From Magnolia sinica (Eukaryota; Streptophyta; Magnoliopsida; Magnoliales; Magnoliaceae), in contig NC_080588.1 of NCBI RefSeq assembly GCF_029962835.1, positions 66,116,001 through 66,180,000 of the forward strand: a stretch of DNA of 64,000 bases. Reading direction: 5' to 3'. The translations under genes were made by a program, and so were the position numbers. The notes under the pieces were generated by a model, which saw nothing but the letters and a program-made list of their open reading frames with translations, was not told where the DNA came from and made no database searches. Of this stretch, positions 21,881 to 33,068 are shown in pieces (the first letter of the stretch is position 1; each line of letters starts with the position of its first letter).

Positions 21881-24800
21881 TGTCACGCCCCAAACTCGGA
21901 AACCGGGCTCACAAAATTCCCGATCGCCGAATCTGGCGCCGATAGCCTTCGTAGAACCCCATTCTCGACTCACAGCGCCCATTCGCCAGGTTCCGATCCT
22001 GGGATGCTACAAGGAGGATTTTCAACATCAGTTTGATTCGTAATAAGCATAACCAAAGACATAACCCACAAACACAACCAAAAACATTCATCACATTTCC
22101 ACTATAATCAAAAACTTAACAGGTACAGTGAGCATAAGGGAAATACAATGAAGATAGACCAAAACTCCAAAAGAAGATCAGCCACGCGTCCAAGCCTCAG
22201 CGCTGCTGCGATCCAACGTCACCTGCACGCAACGGTCGTGCATAAGCTTATAGAAAGCTTAGAGGGTGGTGAAAGTGTATGCTCAAGGTGATAATGTAGT
22301 TATGCAGTATCAGAGTAATGCGGAACATGCTAAGAGTCCCATTAGCCGTACCAAGGCCATGCGGTGCAAAGAATGATGTCGGCCATACCAAGGCCATGCA
22401 ATGTAAAATGCAAGTCAAGCATACAAATCCTCATCTAAGTCCACATGTCAATACGGCTCAAATCTGGAATATCACCGGGGTCTAGTACACTCCAAGCCAG
22501 ATTGCCGCCCCATCGCGCGCAATAAGGTGAGTGGAAAAGACCTCACTATCCGCCTGCCAATATCGGGCTCGGCTCGCCAATAGCGGACCCATTCCTCGAG
22601 CTGGTCAGACTCAGCCTAGCATTGCCCCCTACTCTCGGGCGGGTAAGGCCGCACCCCCTTCCAACCGACCACGACACAGTGGAAAGCGCAACCGTCTGGT
22701 AATCGGCAATCAGCGCTCATGCATCCACTCGGTCTAGACGTTGGAGCAACCTCCTGGTACCATAAGGGTTTAGGGACTTTCACCCAGGGATATCTATCGC
22801 ACCCCATGTAGAACAGTATTTCCGGTATCCAATCCTGCCAACCACGATACGTCTGTGGAGGCTACGACCCTGATGTCGTTAGGGCGTACAGTAACCATAT
22901 CACTCAATGCGAATGCATGAATCACACTATCCAGTCATGCAGCAATCCTACGTGTATCGTGCGCTCATGTAGGGCAACACCCCCTGTAAGGGAGCCCCTA
23001 AACAATCTGCCCGAAGGCTATGTTATGATCAGTCATTTCTCATATCAAGCATACGTATGATGCATATGATCATGAATCATGGAATTAAACATATTATATG
23101 GGGTGGATGACGTGCATACCGAAAGTGGCCTAGACGGCCTACACATACCACGCATGAGCCTAACAATGGGCCCTAGGGAAAGTCATAATGTGGACATTTA
23201 ACCACATTATACTTGCAATGTGGACGTCAAACCACCATTGCTCCCAAGGCATAGCTCTGTCATAAACATCATTACATAAATTATGTTAGGATCGTACATT
23301 GCAATGGACCTCAGGCACGTCCCATTGGGCCTTAAATACGTCAAATGGGCCGTATCATAGGGCTCATCAAGTGGGCCACATCACTGGGCCGCACTAATGG
23401 GCCTTATGTACATTGCAATGAACTATAAACCGTGGGCTTTAGAACGTATCAAATGGGCCTAATCTTATGGGCCTTACATGTGTCAAATGGGCCTCGACAG
23501 TTGGGCCCCATATATGCATCAATGGGCCTACTCACATGGGCCTTATATGTATCAAACGGGCCCCGCCAATTGGGCACCATACGTGCATCAAATGGGCCTC
23601 AACCCATTAGCCCCATTACATCTTAATGGGCCCCGACCCATTGGGCCCCCAATACATTTAAATGGGCCCGGACCCATGGGCCTTGCATATACATTAAAGT
23701 GGGCCTCAAACCTAGCCCATAAGTGAACTAAAAATGGGCCTACCCCCACCTTTATATTATATATGATATAATATATCATATATATACATTACATATAATA
23801 TTATATATAATATAATATTATATATATATATATATATATAAATATATAAATATACCCACACGCACGCACCACACACACACACGCGAGCACCCACCCACAC
23901 AGTGGGCTCCACGTACACTGTCCAGCGGACAGTGAAACACATGCATCATTGTGGGCTCCATGTGGGGCCCACCATAAGGTTTAGATGCCATCCAAACCAT
24001 TGATAAGGTCACATGGGCCCAGTTGAAGGGTGAGAACAAATCTCACCCTGATCCCAAACTTCTGTGGGCCCAGGAAGGGTTTCAAAGGTAAATGTTCAAT
24101 CCCACTATTTCACACGGTGTGGGCCACCTGAGTCTTGGATCAGGCTGATTTTTGGGGTGGGCCCACGTCAGATAGTGGCCCACCCGATGAACGGGTTAGA
24201 TGGCACATAAACGCTCAGGTGGGGCCACGGCTAGGGCCGTGGTGGTGCCGATCGCGCCGTCGCCGGACGCTGGCGTGCGCTGGCGGTGCCTGCTGCAACG
24301 CTAACAACAGCAGCACTAGCTGCTTCTTCATTTTTTCTTTTTTTTTTGTTGTTTTTCCAATTGAACGTCCAGCGTCCAGAGACGCTGGACGGTCTGCCAT
24401 ACAAGGTGACCTGCTCAGGTGGGCCACCACTGATGAATGGTGTGGGTAGTACACATATAAGGTGGGCCCCACTTAAATAAAATACCTACTACATGGTGGG
24501 GTCCATTCGAGCGGGCCACACAACCTTACCATCATACAATAAAATAAAATAAATAAAAAGACATAAAATAAAAAGGGAGAGATAGAGAGTGAGATCGTGT
24601 GATGGAGGGACCCCGACACTATGGGCCCTCCCTTGCACTAAATCATACATCAAGCGGGTCCCATTACATGTGGATCCATGAAAGCGAGATCCAACGGTGG
24701 AGATCCCTTCTCCACTAAAATAAATGGTCTAGATGACCCTAAACATATAAGGAAATAAACATCATGATGGGGTCCATGGAGAATGGCCCCATCATGGAAT

Positions 24801-25597
24801 GATCATGATGATCCAAGTGGGCCATCGGCCACATCTTAGGGTCCAAAGTGAGATCCAAACCATTGATCGGTTGGCCTCACTTGGTCCATCTTAAAAATAT
24901 GAAAATCTACCCTATCAAGACACCCACCACTTGATCTTCTTGCTCCCTTGGCTTCCTTAGCTCCTTGTGCTATTCTTTGATGGAGGAAGATGAAAAATAG
25001 ATGGTTGAGATGAGAGATGAAGGGGTGGGAAAGGTGGGCCACACAAGTAGCTTGGGAGAAATGGGAGAGGGTCTCACGTATGGGTTTTTTTTTTTTGCTT
25101 GAAAAAAAATATGAAGGAATAAAGGAGAGAGAGGGAGAGATAAGAGAGAGGGAGAGTAGCTTAGGTAGGTAATAATGAGTTGTAAGAGAGGGTGGCTAGC
25201 ATTAAATGCTTGTAAGAGGGGTAGGGGTAGGTAGGGTGGCTATAGCTAGGGTAGGGTGGCTATAGCTAGGGTAGGGTGATGTCATCGTTCTCATAATTTC
25301 CTAGAGATTAGTGCCACATGGAATAGGTGGGCCCCGCAATACGCGGTCCACGGTCATGATAATGCATAGTCCCCAACTTATGATCTAAGCGTCGGTTTGA
25401 CGCACAAGACGCGGCGTTGGAACCGCAGCGACGGTGCGGTCGCTATAATACAACTTTCGGATCAAGCCGTCATCGGTGCGCGGAACCTGGCCTAGGATCG
25501 TGTGCAAACACCGGATATGGTACGAAGGTTGACGGTATTTGACCGGAAGGACCGCGGAAGCCAACGGAACAGTAAGGATTAGGACACGGGTCTTACA
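21881..25597 (-). repeat. Element Z left LTR (3' LTR in element orientation)
   Basis: It begins TGTCACGCCCC and ends GGGTCTTACA. At 3.7 kb it is long for a chromovirus but such lengths occur in Tekay/Del elements. It contains a TGGGCC array (23281-23740), TA-rich microsatellites (about 23755-23855) and, at about 24240-24400, inverted GACGCTGG/CCAGCGTC words. Confidence 0.88.
23281..23745. repeat. TGGGCC minisatellite in the Z left LTR
   Basis: About 19 TGGGCC/TGGGCT words by my count, in a loose ~37-bp unit of the form AATGGGCCYNNACCCATTGG followed by GCCCC and ATACATNAA. The same array is in the right LTR at about 31920-32365. TGGGCY is the site II element bound by TCP factors in plant promoters. 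Confidence 0.85.
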
Positions 25598-25610
25598 GCT
25601 CTCCCCTCCA
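25598..25610 (-). other. Element Z polypurine tract
   Basis: The reverse complement TGGAGGGGAGAGC directly precedes the 3' LTR on the minus strand. Confidence 0.75.
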
Positions 25611-25724
25611 AATAAAAATTTCGTCCTCGAAATTTAAACAATCAACACAAGAAAACATAAATCATAATAGAGGAGGAAGCAAGGCATCGCCATATAAATA
25701 TCAGAAACAACATACAACATGCAA

Positions 25725-26882
25725 TCAATCATCAAAGAGATGAGGATAGCGCTCTCGAATCTCAGCCTCACGCTCCCAAGAAGCCTCCTCAACAGAATGG
25801 TGACCCCACTGAACCTTCACCAACGGGATGACCTTGGTCCGGAGGACCTGCTCCTTCCGATCAAGGATACGGACTGGCTGCTCAATATAGGAAGCGTCCT
25901 CACGAACCTCTAACGGCTGCCAATCGATAACAGGAACGATGTCTGACCCACACTTCCTCAACATGGAGACATGAAAAACGTTGTGGACGCCAGACAACTG
26001 AGATGGCAAGGCAAGCCGATAGGCCACGGCGCCAATGCGCCCAGTGATCTCAAAAGGTCCTATAAATCTCTGGACAAGCTTGCCCTTCGCTCCAAATCGA
26101 ACTATGCCCTTCATGGGCGAGACCTTGAGATACACATGGTCCCCTACATCAAACTCCAAGGGACGACGCCGACGATCAGCAAAACTCTTCTGTCGGCTCT
26201 GAGCTGTGCGCATCCTCTGCCTGATGATATCAATAGCCTCTGACGTCTCCTGCACAAGCTCGGGACCTAGGAGACGACGCTCTCCAACCTCGGTCCAACA
26301 ACTCGGTGATCTGCATGGTCTGCCATATAGTGCCTCAAAAGGAGCCATCTCGATGGTCGCCTGATAGCTGTTATTGTATGAAAACTCAGCCAATCGCAGA
26401 TGCTCATCCCAGCTACCCCCGAAATCAATCGCGCAGGCCCGAAGCATATCCTCAAGGATCTGGTTGACCCTCTCGGTCTGGCCATCGGTCTGCGGATGGT
26501 ACGCGGTGCTGAGCTGCAAATTAGAACCCATCGCTCTCTGGAAGCTCCTCCAAAACTGAGACGTGAACCTCGGGTCTCGGTCAGAAACGATCGAGACTGG
26601 AATGCCATGCAGTCTCACGATATCCTCGATGAATAATCTAGCAAGCCGGTCCAAAGGCCAAGTCGCACGTATCGCAATAAAATGTGCCGACTTCGTCAGT
26701 CGATCAACGACAACCCAGATGTCGTCATGACCGCGCTGAGTCCTCGGCAAGCCCATAATGAAATCGCCGACACGTGCTCCCACTTCCACATCGGGACACT
26801 CAACTGCTGCAATAGACAGGGGGTCTCCGATGATCGGCCTTGACACGCCGGCACGTGTCACACTCGGCCACAAAGCGGGCAA
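25725..26882 (-). CDS. Element Z integrase with chromodomain-like C-terminus
   Basis: Integrase joins the element cDNA to host DNA. The 385-codon open frame shows the D,D(35)E core: D60 (VVVDRLTKSAHF), D101 (IVSDRDPRFTS) and E137 (HPQTDGQTERVNQ). It continues with EFSYNNSYQATIEMAPFEAL, the GDHVYLKVSPMKG domain, FIGPFEITGRIGAVAYRLAL and VHNVFHVSMLRK. The end, YIEQPVRILDRKEQ...VKVQWGHHSVEEASWE, resembles the chromodomain tail that targets chromoviruses to heterochromatin. The N-terminal HHCC zinc region lies upstream (26883-27000) in broken frames, so the native protein started further right. No stop interrupts the core. Confidence 0.88.
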   Translation of the reverse strand: MPALWPSVTRAGVSRPIIGDPLSIAAVECPDVEVGARVGDFIMGLPRTQRGHDDIWVVVDRLTKSAHFIAIRATWPLDRLARLFIEDIVRLHGIPVSIVSDRDPRFTSQFWRSFQRAMGSNLQLSTAYHPQTDGQTERVNQILEDMLRACAIDFGGSWDEHLRLAEFSYNNSYQATIEMAPFEALYGRPCRSPSCWTEVGERRLLGPELVQETSEAIDIIRQRMRTAQSRQKSFADRRRRPLEFDVGDHVYLKVSPMKGIVRFGAKGKLVQRFIGPFEITGRIGAVAYRLALPSQLSGVHNVFHVSMLRKCGSDIVPVIDWQPLEVREDASYIEQPVRILDRKEQVLRTKVIPLVKVQWGHHSVEEASWEREAEIRERYPHLFDD

Positions 26883-27736
26883 TCCGGCTCTTCATCCCCG
26901 CCCAAAAATACGTCGCCTCATGTCATGGTACATCTTCATCGAGCCAGGATGGATGGAAAACCGCGATCGATGTGCCTCGGCCATAAGATCTCGGCGTAGC
27001 TCGGGAATATCCGGAACACATAATCGGCCCTAAAACTAAGTCCACCATCAGAACCGCCAACTGCCGACTCTCAGATGCTGCCTCTACTCGGTGATCCTGT
27101 AACGCCTGCCGAGCCTCGATCACCCTTGCGACAAGAGAGGGTTGAATCGGTAGGCTCGATAACTCACATAGAAGACTGCAAGCCAAACTCAAAGTCGTAC
27201 TCGCTATATCCTCGAGCATCCGCCACTCCCGAATCATCATGTGCACCACCAGGCCTCGTGGCCGACGGTTAGGCATCCGCCACCACGTTCGCCTTACCCG
27301 GGTGGTACGGAGATCGAAATCATAGTCCTTCAGAGCTCCATCCACCTCCGCCTCATATTCAACTCAGACTCTGAGAGAAGAGGTACTTCAAGCTCTTATG
27401 GTCGAAAAGAGCTCGAACCTAACCCCATAGAGATAGTGTCTCCACACCTTCGATGCGAAGACAGCTGCAGCCAACTCTAAATCATGCGTGGGGTAGTTCG
27501 GCTCATGGACCTTGGTGACGAGACCATATGCCAGAGGCTTCCCGTACTGCATCAGGATGACACCCAAACCAATATGCGAGGCATCGGTGAATACAATAAA
27601 TCCGTCACTCCCGAGGAAGAGTGAGGACGGGAGCGGACGTCGACGGTCCTTTAACTCCATAAATGCTCGCTCGCAGCATTACTCCAAAACTCTGTATTCT
27701 GTACCTGGTCAACGGGCTGCGATACGAGAGAAGCCC
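26883..27736 (-). pseudogene. Element Z RNase H and integrase N-terminus, frameshifted
   Basis: The minus-strand frame at 27388-27660 gives [18 protein letters not shown]...PLAYG...[19 protein letters not shown], the gypsy RNase H pattern (D of TDAS, E of DLELAA). The continuation at 26923-27345 keeps only pieces, including MDGALKDYDFD and RRPRGLVVHM. Several small indels separate the pieces. Confidence 0.7.
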
Positions 27737-29344
27737 TCAATGAAACGCCGATAGTAGCTCCAAACCAAGGAAACTACGGATCTCGAACGCAGTCGTGGGC
27801 TGGTCCCACTGACGCACTGCCTCAACCTTCGAGGGGTCCACTGCGACACCCTCCCTCGTCACCACGTGACCGAGGAACTTTACCTCCTCCTGCCAAAACT
27901 CGCACTTCTCCAGCTTAGCATACAACTGGTGTGCGCGGAGGGTCTGCAATGTAACCTCCAATTGCTGCTCATGCTCCTCACGAGTCCTCGAATAAATCAG
28001 AATGTCGTCGATGAAGACTACAACAAACTGATCGAGATACGGACGGAAGACCTCGTTCATCAACTGCATGAATACTGCTGGCGCATTGGTCAGTCCGAAG
28101 GACATGACCTGAAACTCGAAATGACCATAACGCGTCCTGAATGCTGTCTTCGGAATGTCCTCCTCTCGGACCCGAATCTGATGATAACCGGAACGCAAGT
28201 CAATCTTCGAAAAGAACTGTGCACCCTGCAGCTGATCAAACAAATCATCAATCCTCGGGAGCGGGTACTTGTTCTTAATCGTGACCTTGTTGAGCTCGCG
28301 GTAATCTACGCAGAGCCTCAACGAGCCATCCTTCTTCTTCACGAAGAGTACCGGCGCTCCCCACGGCGAACTGCTCGGACGGATAAAGCCTAACTCACGC
28401 AACTCGTCCAACTGCTTCTGCAGTTCCCGCAACTCCAACGGTGCCATACGATATGGGGCCTTTGAAATAGGCGCAGTACCGGGCACAAGATCAATCTGAA
28501 ACTCGGTGAGTCGACGAGGCGGTAATCCCGGAATCTCCTGAAACACATCAGGAAAATCGCAAACCACAGGCAACTGGTCGATGCTCACCGCTAAGGGCTC
28601 CTTTATGGCACAAGACATCAAACAAGACAACGGCTCTCCTCTGGGCTCAGCAATGAACTGGAACTGCGGCAAGCCAGGTATACGAAACGTGACTGTCCTC
28701 GCGGAACAATCCAATATGGCGTGGTACTCGGCAAGCCAATCCATGCCCAGGATGACATCAAACTCGGACATAGGCAAAGCAAACAGGTCGGCAGGCAAAA
28801 ATATATCCTCAACCAGAACGGGGCAAGACGAGCAAAATCGGCCCAACACTGCAGTCTTCCCCAAGGGAGTCGATACTGTCAACCCCTCATGAGCAGACTC
28901 CAACGGTAAACCAGTCAATCGGCAAAAACTCTCGGCCACGAAAGAATGCGATGCACCAGAATCAAACAACACACGTGCAATGCATGCAGATACAAGAAGT
29001 ATACCCTCAACGACTCCTCCAGATGACTGAGGATCCTGCTGGGCCGCATAGAAGCGAGCCTGAGCCGGCTGAGGAGGTGCCTGTCCCCTCTGAGGGTGCT
29101 GCTGCTGCTGCTGTCGCTGAGGCGGTCGAAACTGCTGCCTCTGCTGCTGCGGCCTCGGAGGCTGGTGCTGATGCTGCTGCTGAGGTGGCCTCGGTGGTGG
29201 GGGCTGCTGTCGCTGCTGCTGTGGGGGCCTCTGCTGCTGCTGTGGGGGTCTCTGCTGCTGCTGTGGGGGTCTCTGCTGCTGCTGCGGTGGTGGAGGCTGC
29301 TGTGGACCTCTCTGCTGCTGCTGGGGGCGAGGACACTCCCACAT
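27737..29344 (-). CDS. Element Z protease and reverse transcriptase
   Basis: A long open frame of the pol polyprotein. After the gag zinc knuckle (C4 here is its last Cys) comes a Q/P-rich linker (residues about 8-95) built of repeated PPQQQQR units. The aspartic protease active site is LFDSGAS (D128). RT motifs follow: [20 protein letters not shown] (about 334-353), [47 protein letters not shown] and the catalytic FIDD at 444-447 (usually YIDD or FIDD in chromoviruses). The frame ends past RSFLGL where RNase H should start. It is an internal part of gag-pol; the Met at 29344 lies in the zinc knuckle and is not a true start. Confidence 0.9.
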   Translation of the reverse strand: MWECPRPQQQQRGPQQPPPPQQQQRPPQQQQRPPQQQQRPPQQQRQQPPPPRPPQQQHQHQPPRPQQQRQQFRPPQRQQQQQHPQRGQAPPQPAQARFYAAQQDPQSSGGVVEGILLVSACIARVLFDSGASHSFVAESFCRLTGLPLESAHEGLTVSTPLGKTAVLGRFCSSCPVLVEDIFLPADLFALPMSEFDVILGMDWLAEYHAILDCSARTVTFRIPGLPQFQFIAEPRGEPLSCLMSCAIKEPLAVSIDQLPVVCDFPDVFQEIPGLPPRRLTEFQIDLVPGTAPISKAPYRMAPLELRELQKQLDELRELGFIRPSSSPWGAPVLFVKKKDGSLRLCVDYRELNKVTIKNKYPLPRIDDLFDQLQGAQFFSKIDLRSGYHQIRVREEDIPKTAFRTRYGHFEFQVMSFGLTNAPAVFMQLMNEVFRPYLDQFVVVFIDDILIYSRTREEHEQQLEVTLQTLRAHQLYAKLEKCEFWQEEVKFLGHVVTREGVAVDPSKVEAVRQWDQPTTAFEIRSFLGLELLSAFH

Positions 29345-30362
29345 ACGGTGTCCTGTAGCACCGCACCTAAAACAAGTGCCAGTGAACTGTCTCGAAGGTG
29401 GTGCTGGAGGTGCTGGAGGTGCTGCTGGCGCTCGGAAGGCTGGGCGACCTGTGCGCCTCTGCTGAGGTCGACCCTACTGCGTATCACTAGAAGAAGCCTG
29501 CCTCTTTCGCTCTCTCCTCTGACCGCGATCAGACTGAAAACCGTCCCACTCAGCCTCAAAAATCTGGACCTTCCGCACCACTTCCTCGAAGGTAGGGAGC
29601 TCATGCCCAATAACACGGCCTTGAAGACCGTAACGCAAGCCGGCCTCGAATCGGCGGGCTCTCCGCTCCTCATCATCCACTAAGTAAGGTGCAAATCTGG
29701 ACAATGCTACAAAACGAGCAGCATACTGAGCATGTCATATCGCCCCGCACCAAGGCCTCAAACTCCAACGCTTGGACGTCGGATGATACTGTCGGTCAAA
29801 CCGATCCACAAAATCCTCCCAAGTCCATACAAAGTCAGCACCGGCTGCTCGGGAGACTGACGCCCACCAGTGCTCAGCCTCACCATGGAGAAGAAATGCG
29901 GCTAATCGGACTCGCCGCTCAGTCGCGCATCCCATCGTCTCAAATATCTTCTCTACATCGGCGCGCCACCTCTCAGCTACGGTCGGGTCTGGCTCACCCT
30001 GGAAATGCGGGGGATCAAGGCGTCGAAACTCTCGAAGGAGGGCACTCGAGCGCTCCTGCTCTGCCTGTGCTGGTGAAACGACTGGGGGTCTGCTCTGCCC
30101 CTGAAGTGCGGCCGTCACGCTGCAGATCTGCCGTAGGGAAGCACTCACAGATACGTCGGCTCATGGTCTCTGGTGGAGGAGCTGCACCCATAGGCTGGGC
30201 AGCATGAATCCCTGGTAGAGGAGCGGCATCCTCAGGCTGGGCAGCAGGAATCTCGGGTGGTGGGGCAGGAATCGTAGGTGGTAGTGCGGGAGCCGCAGGT
30301 GGTGGAGTCGGAGTCTCAGATGGTGGTGCGGGAGTCGATCGGGTCACTCTCCTGCGCGCCAT
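29333..30362 (-). pseudogene. Element Z gag with CCHC zinc knuckle, interrupted
   Basis: Gag forms the particle that packages element RNA. The start is MARRRVTRSTPAPP at 30362. A proline/alanine-rich N-terminus leads to the capsid-like pattern RLDPPHFQGEPDPTVAERW, then FLLHGEAEHWW and FVDRFDRQY, and later LSRFAPYLVDDEERRARRF. The CCHC knuckle [14 protein letters not shown] lies at 29333-29374. In-frame stops occur at about 29735 (TGA) and 29474 (TAG), and small frameshifts lie near 29740-29780 and between the N-terminal and capsid frames. The knuckle is in frame with the protease/RT frame below. Confidence 0.8.
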
Positions 30363-30502
30363 GTCCTACAGGAAAGAGCGAAGGTGCCTATCAACTTTGA
30401 AACTCTCGAAGGCACACTCGGTAAAGATCGCTAGGCTACCCGGACTTAGGACTTAAATTATTCATAGCAGATATGCAATGTTGTTTTTGGTTATTCCCGA
30501 GT

Positions 30503-30516
30503 TATGCTCTGATACA
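30503..30516 (-). other. Element Z primer-binding site
   Basis: The reverse complement TGTATCAGAGCATA is one substitution from TGGTATCAGAGC (initiator tRNA-Met) and adjoins the right LTR at 30517. Confidence 0.7.
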
Positions 30517-33068
30517 TGTATCACGCCCAAACTCGAAAACCGGGCTCACACAATTCCCGATCGCCAACGTTGGCGCCGACAGCCTCCGTAGACCCCCATT
30601 CTCGGCTCGCAGCGCCCATTCGCCAGGTTCCGATCCTGGGATGCTACAAGGAGGATTTTCAACATCAGTTTGATTCGTAATAAGCATAACCAAAGGCATA
30701 ACCCACAAACACAACCAAAAACATTCATCACATTTCCACTATAATCAAAAACTTAACAGGTACAGTGAGCATAAGGGAAATACAATGAAGATAGACCAAA
30801 ACTCCAAAAGAAGATCAGCCACGCGTCAGCGCGGCTGCGATCCAACGTCACCTGCACGCAACGGTCGTGCATAAGCTTATAGAAAGCTTAGAGGGTGGTG
30901 AAAGTGTATGCTCAAGGTGATAATGTAGTTATGCAGTATCAGAGTAATGCGGAACATGCTGATGAATGCTAAGAGTCCCATTAGCCGTACCAAGGCCATG
31001 CGGTGCAAAGAATGATGTCGGCCATACCAAGGCCATGCAATGTAAAATGCAAGTCAAGCATACAAATCCTCATCTAAGTCCACATGTCAATACGGCTCAA
31101 ATCTGGAATATCGGGGTCTAGTACACTCCAAGCCGATTGCCGCCCCATCGCGCGCAATAAGGTGAGTGGAAAAGACCTCACTATCCGCCCGCCAATATCG
31201 GGCTCGGCTCGCCAATAGCGGACCCATTCCTCGAGCCGGTCGAACCAACCTAGCATTGCCCCTACTCTCGGGCGTGTAAGGCCGCACTCTTCCAACCGAC
31301 CACGACACGTGGGAGACGCGGCCTCTGCTATACGGCCCTCGCGCTCATGCATCCACTCGGCTTAGACGTTTGAGCAACCTCCTGGTACCATAAGGGTTTA
31401 GGGACTTTCACCCGGGATATCTATCGCACCCCATGTAGAAAAGATTTCCAGATCCAATCCCGCCAACCACGATACGTCTGTGGAGGCAACCACTGATGTC
31501 GTTAGGGCGTACAAGAACCATATCACTCAATGCGAATGCATGAATCACACTATCCAGGCATGCAGTAATTCTACGTGTATCGTGCGCTCATATGGGGCAA
31601 CACCCCCTGTAAGGGAGCCCCTAAACAATCCGCCCGATATGCTATGATCGATCATTTCTCATATCAAGCATACGTATGATGCATATGATCATGAATCATG
31701 GAATTAAACATATTATATGGGGTGGATGACGTGCATACCGAAAGTGGCCTAGACGGCCTACACATACCACGCATGAGCCTAACAATGGGCCCTAGGGAAA
31801 GTCATAATGTGGACATTTAACCACATTATACTTGCAATGTGGACGTCAAACCACCATTGCTCCCAAGGCATAGCTCTGTCATAAACATCATTACATAAAT
31901 TATGTTAGGATCGTACATTGCAATGGACCTCAGGCACGTCCCATTGGGCCTTAAATACGTCAAATGGGCCGTATCATAGGGCCTTGTATTCGGCCACATC
32001 ACTGGGCCGCACTAATGGGCCTTATGTACATTGCAATGAACTATAAACCGTGGGCTTTAGAACGTATCAAATGGGCCTAATCTTATGGGCCTTACATGTG
32101 TCAAATGGGCCTCGACAGTTGGGCCCCATATATGCATCAATGGGCCTACTCACATGGGCCTTATATGTATCAAACGGGCCCCGCCAATTGGGCACCATAC
32201 GTGCATCAAATGGGCCTCAACTCATTAGCCCCATTACATCTTAATGGGCCCCGACCCATTGGGCCCCCAATACATTTAAATGGGCCCGGACCCATGGGCC
32301 TTGCATATACATTAAAGTGGGCCTCAAACCTAGCCCATAAGTGAACTAAAAATGGGCCTACCCCCACCTTTATATTATATATGATATAATATATCATATA
32401 TATACATTAATCAAGACACCCACCACTTGATCTTCTTGCTCCCTTGGCTTCCTTAGCTCCTTGTGCTATTCTTTGATGGAGGAAGATGAAAAATAGATGG
32501 TTGAGATGAGAGATGAAGGGGTGGGAAAGGTGGGCCACACAAGTAGCTTGGGAGAAATGGGAGAGGGTCTCACGTATGGGTTTTTTTTTTTGCTTGAAAA
32601 AAAAATATGAAGGAATAAAGGAGAGAGAGGGAGAGATAAGAGAGAGGGAGAGTAGCTTAGGTAGGTAATAATGAGTTGTAAGAGAGGGTGGCTAGCATTA
32701 AATGCTTGTAAGAGGGGTAGGGGTAGGTAGGGTGGCTATAGCTAGGGTAGGGTGGCTATAGCTAGGGTAGGGTGATGTCATCGTTCTCATAATTTCCTAG
32801 AGATTAGTGCCACATGGAATAGGTGGGCCCCGCAATATGCGGTCCACGGTCATGATAATGCATAGTCCCCAACTTATGATCTAAGCGTCGGTTTGACGCA
32901 CAAGACGCGGCGTTGGAACCGCAGCGACGGTGCGGTCGCTATAATACAACTTTCAGATCAAGCCGTCATCGGTGCGCGGAACCTGGCCTAGGATCGTGTG
33001 CAAATACCGGATATGGTACGAAGGTTGACGGTATTTGACCGGAAGGACTGCGGAAGCCAACGGAACAG
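30517..33068 (-). repeat. Element Z right LTR (5' LTR in element orientation), internally deleted and truncated
   Basis: It matches 21881-25597 at near identity but starts TGTATCACGCCC instead of TGTCACGCCCC. It jumps from the equivalent of 23790 to 24914 near 32409 and ends at CCAACGGAACAG (33068) without the final TAAGGATTAGG...TTACA. Confidence 0.88.

Larger units (their letters stand above)
21881..33068 (-). mobile_element. Element Z: chromovirus-type Ty3/gypsy retrotransposon inserted in Y gag
   Basis: The left LTR is 21881-25597 (3.7 kb) and the right LTR 30517-33068. They are nearly identical over their shared part, so this is the youngest layer. The interior on the minus strand runs PBS (30503-30516), gag with a CCHC knuckle, protease, RT, RNase H, integrase and a chromodomain-like tail, then PPT at 25598-25610. 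The right LTR lacks about 1.1 kb present at 23791-24913 of the left LTR and also the final ~29 bases, and no 5-bp duplication remains (left flank CTGCC). So a deletion has removed its outer right end and perhaps some Y gag. In-frame stops in gag indicate it is inactive. Confidence 0.88.

Noticed and set aside
23281-23745. Regular spaced repeats resembling a CRISPR array
   Set aside because: Repeats are degenerate, spacers are repeats too, and the array sits in a plant LTR; no cas genes.
28951-29683. Large ORFs on the other strand and frames over the Q/P-rich region of element Z
   Set aside because: Shadow frames of CTG/CAG-rich gag-pol sequence; the real frame carries the zinc knuckle, protease and RT motifs.
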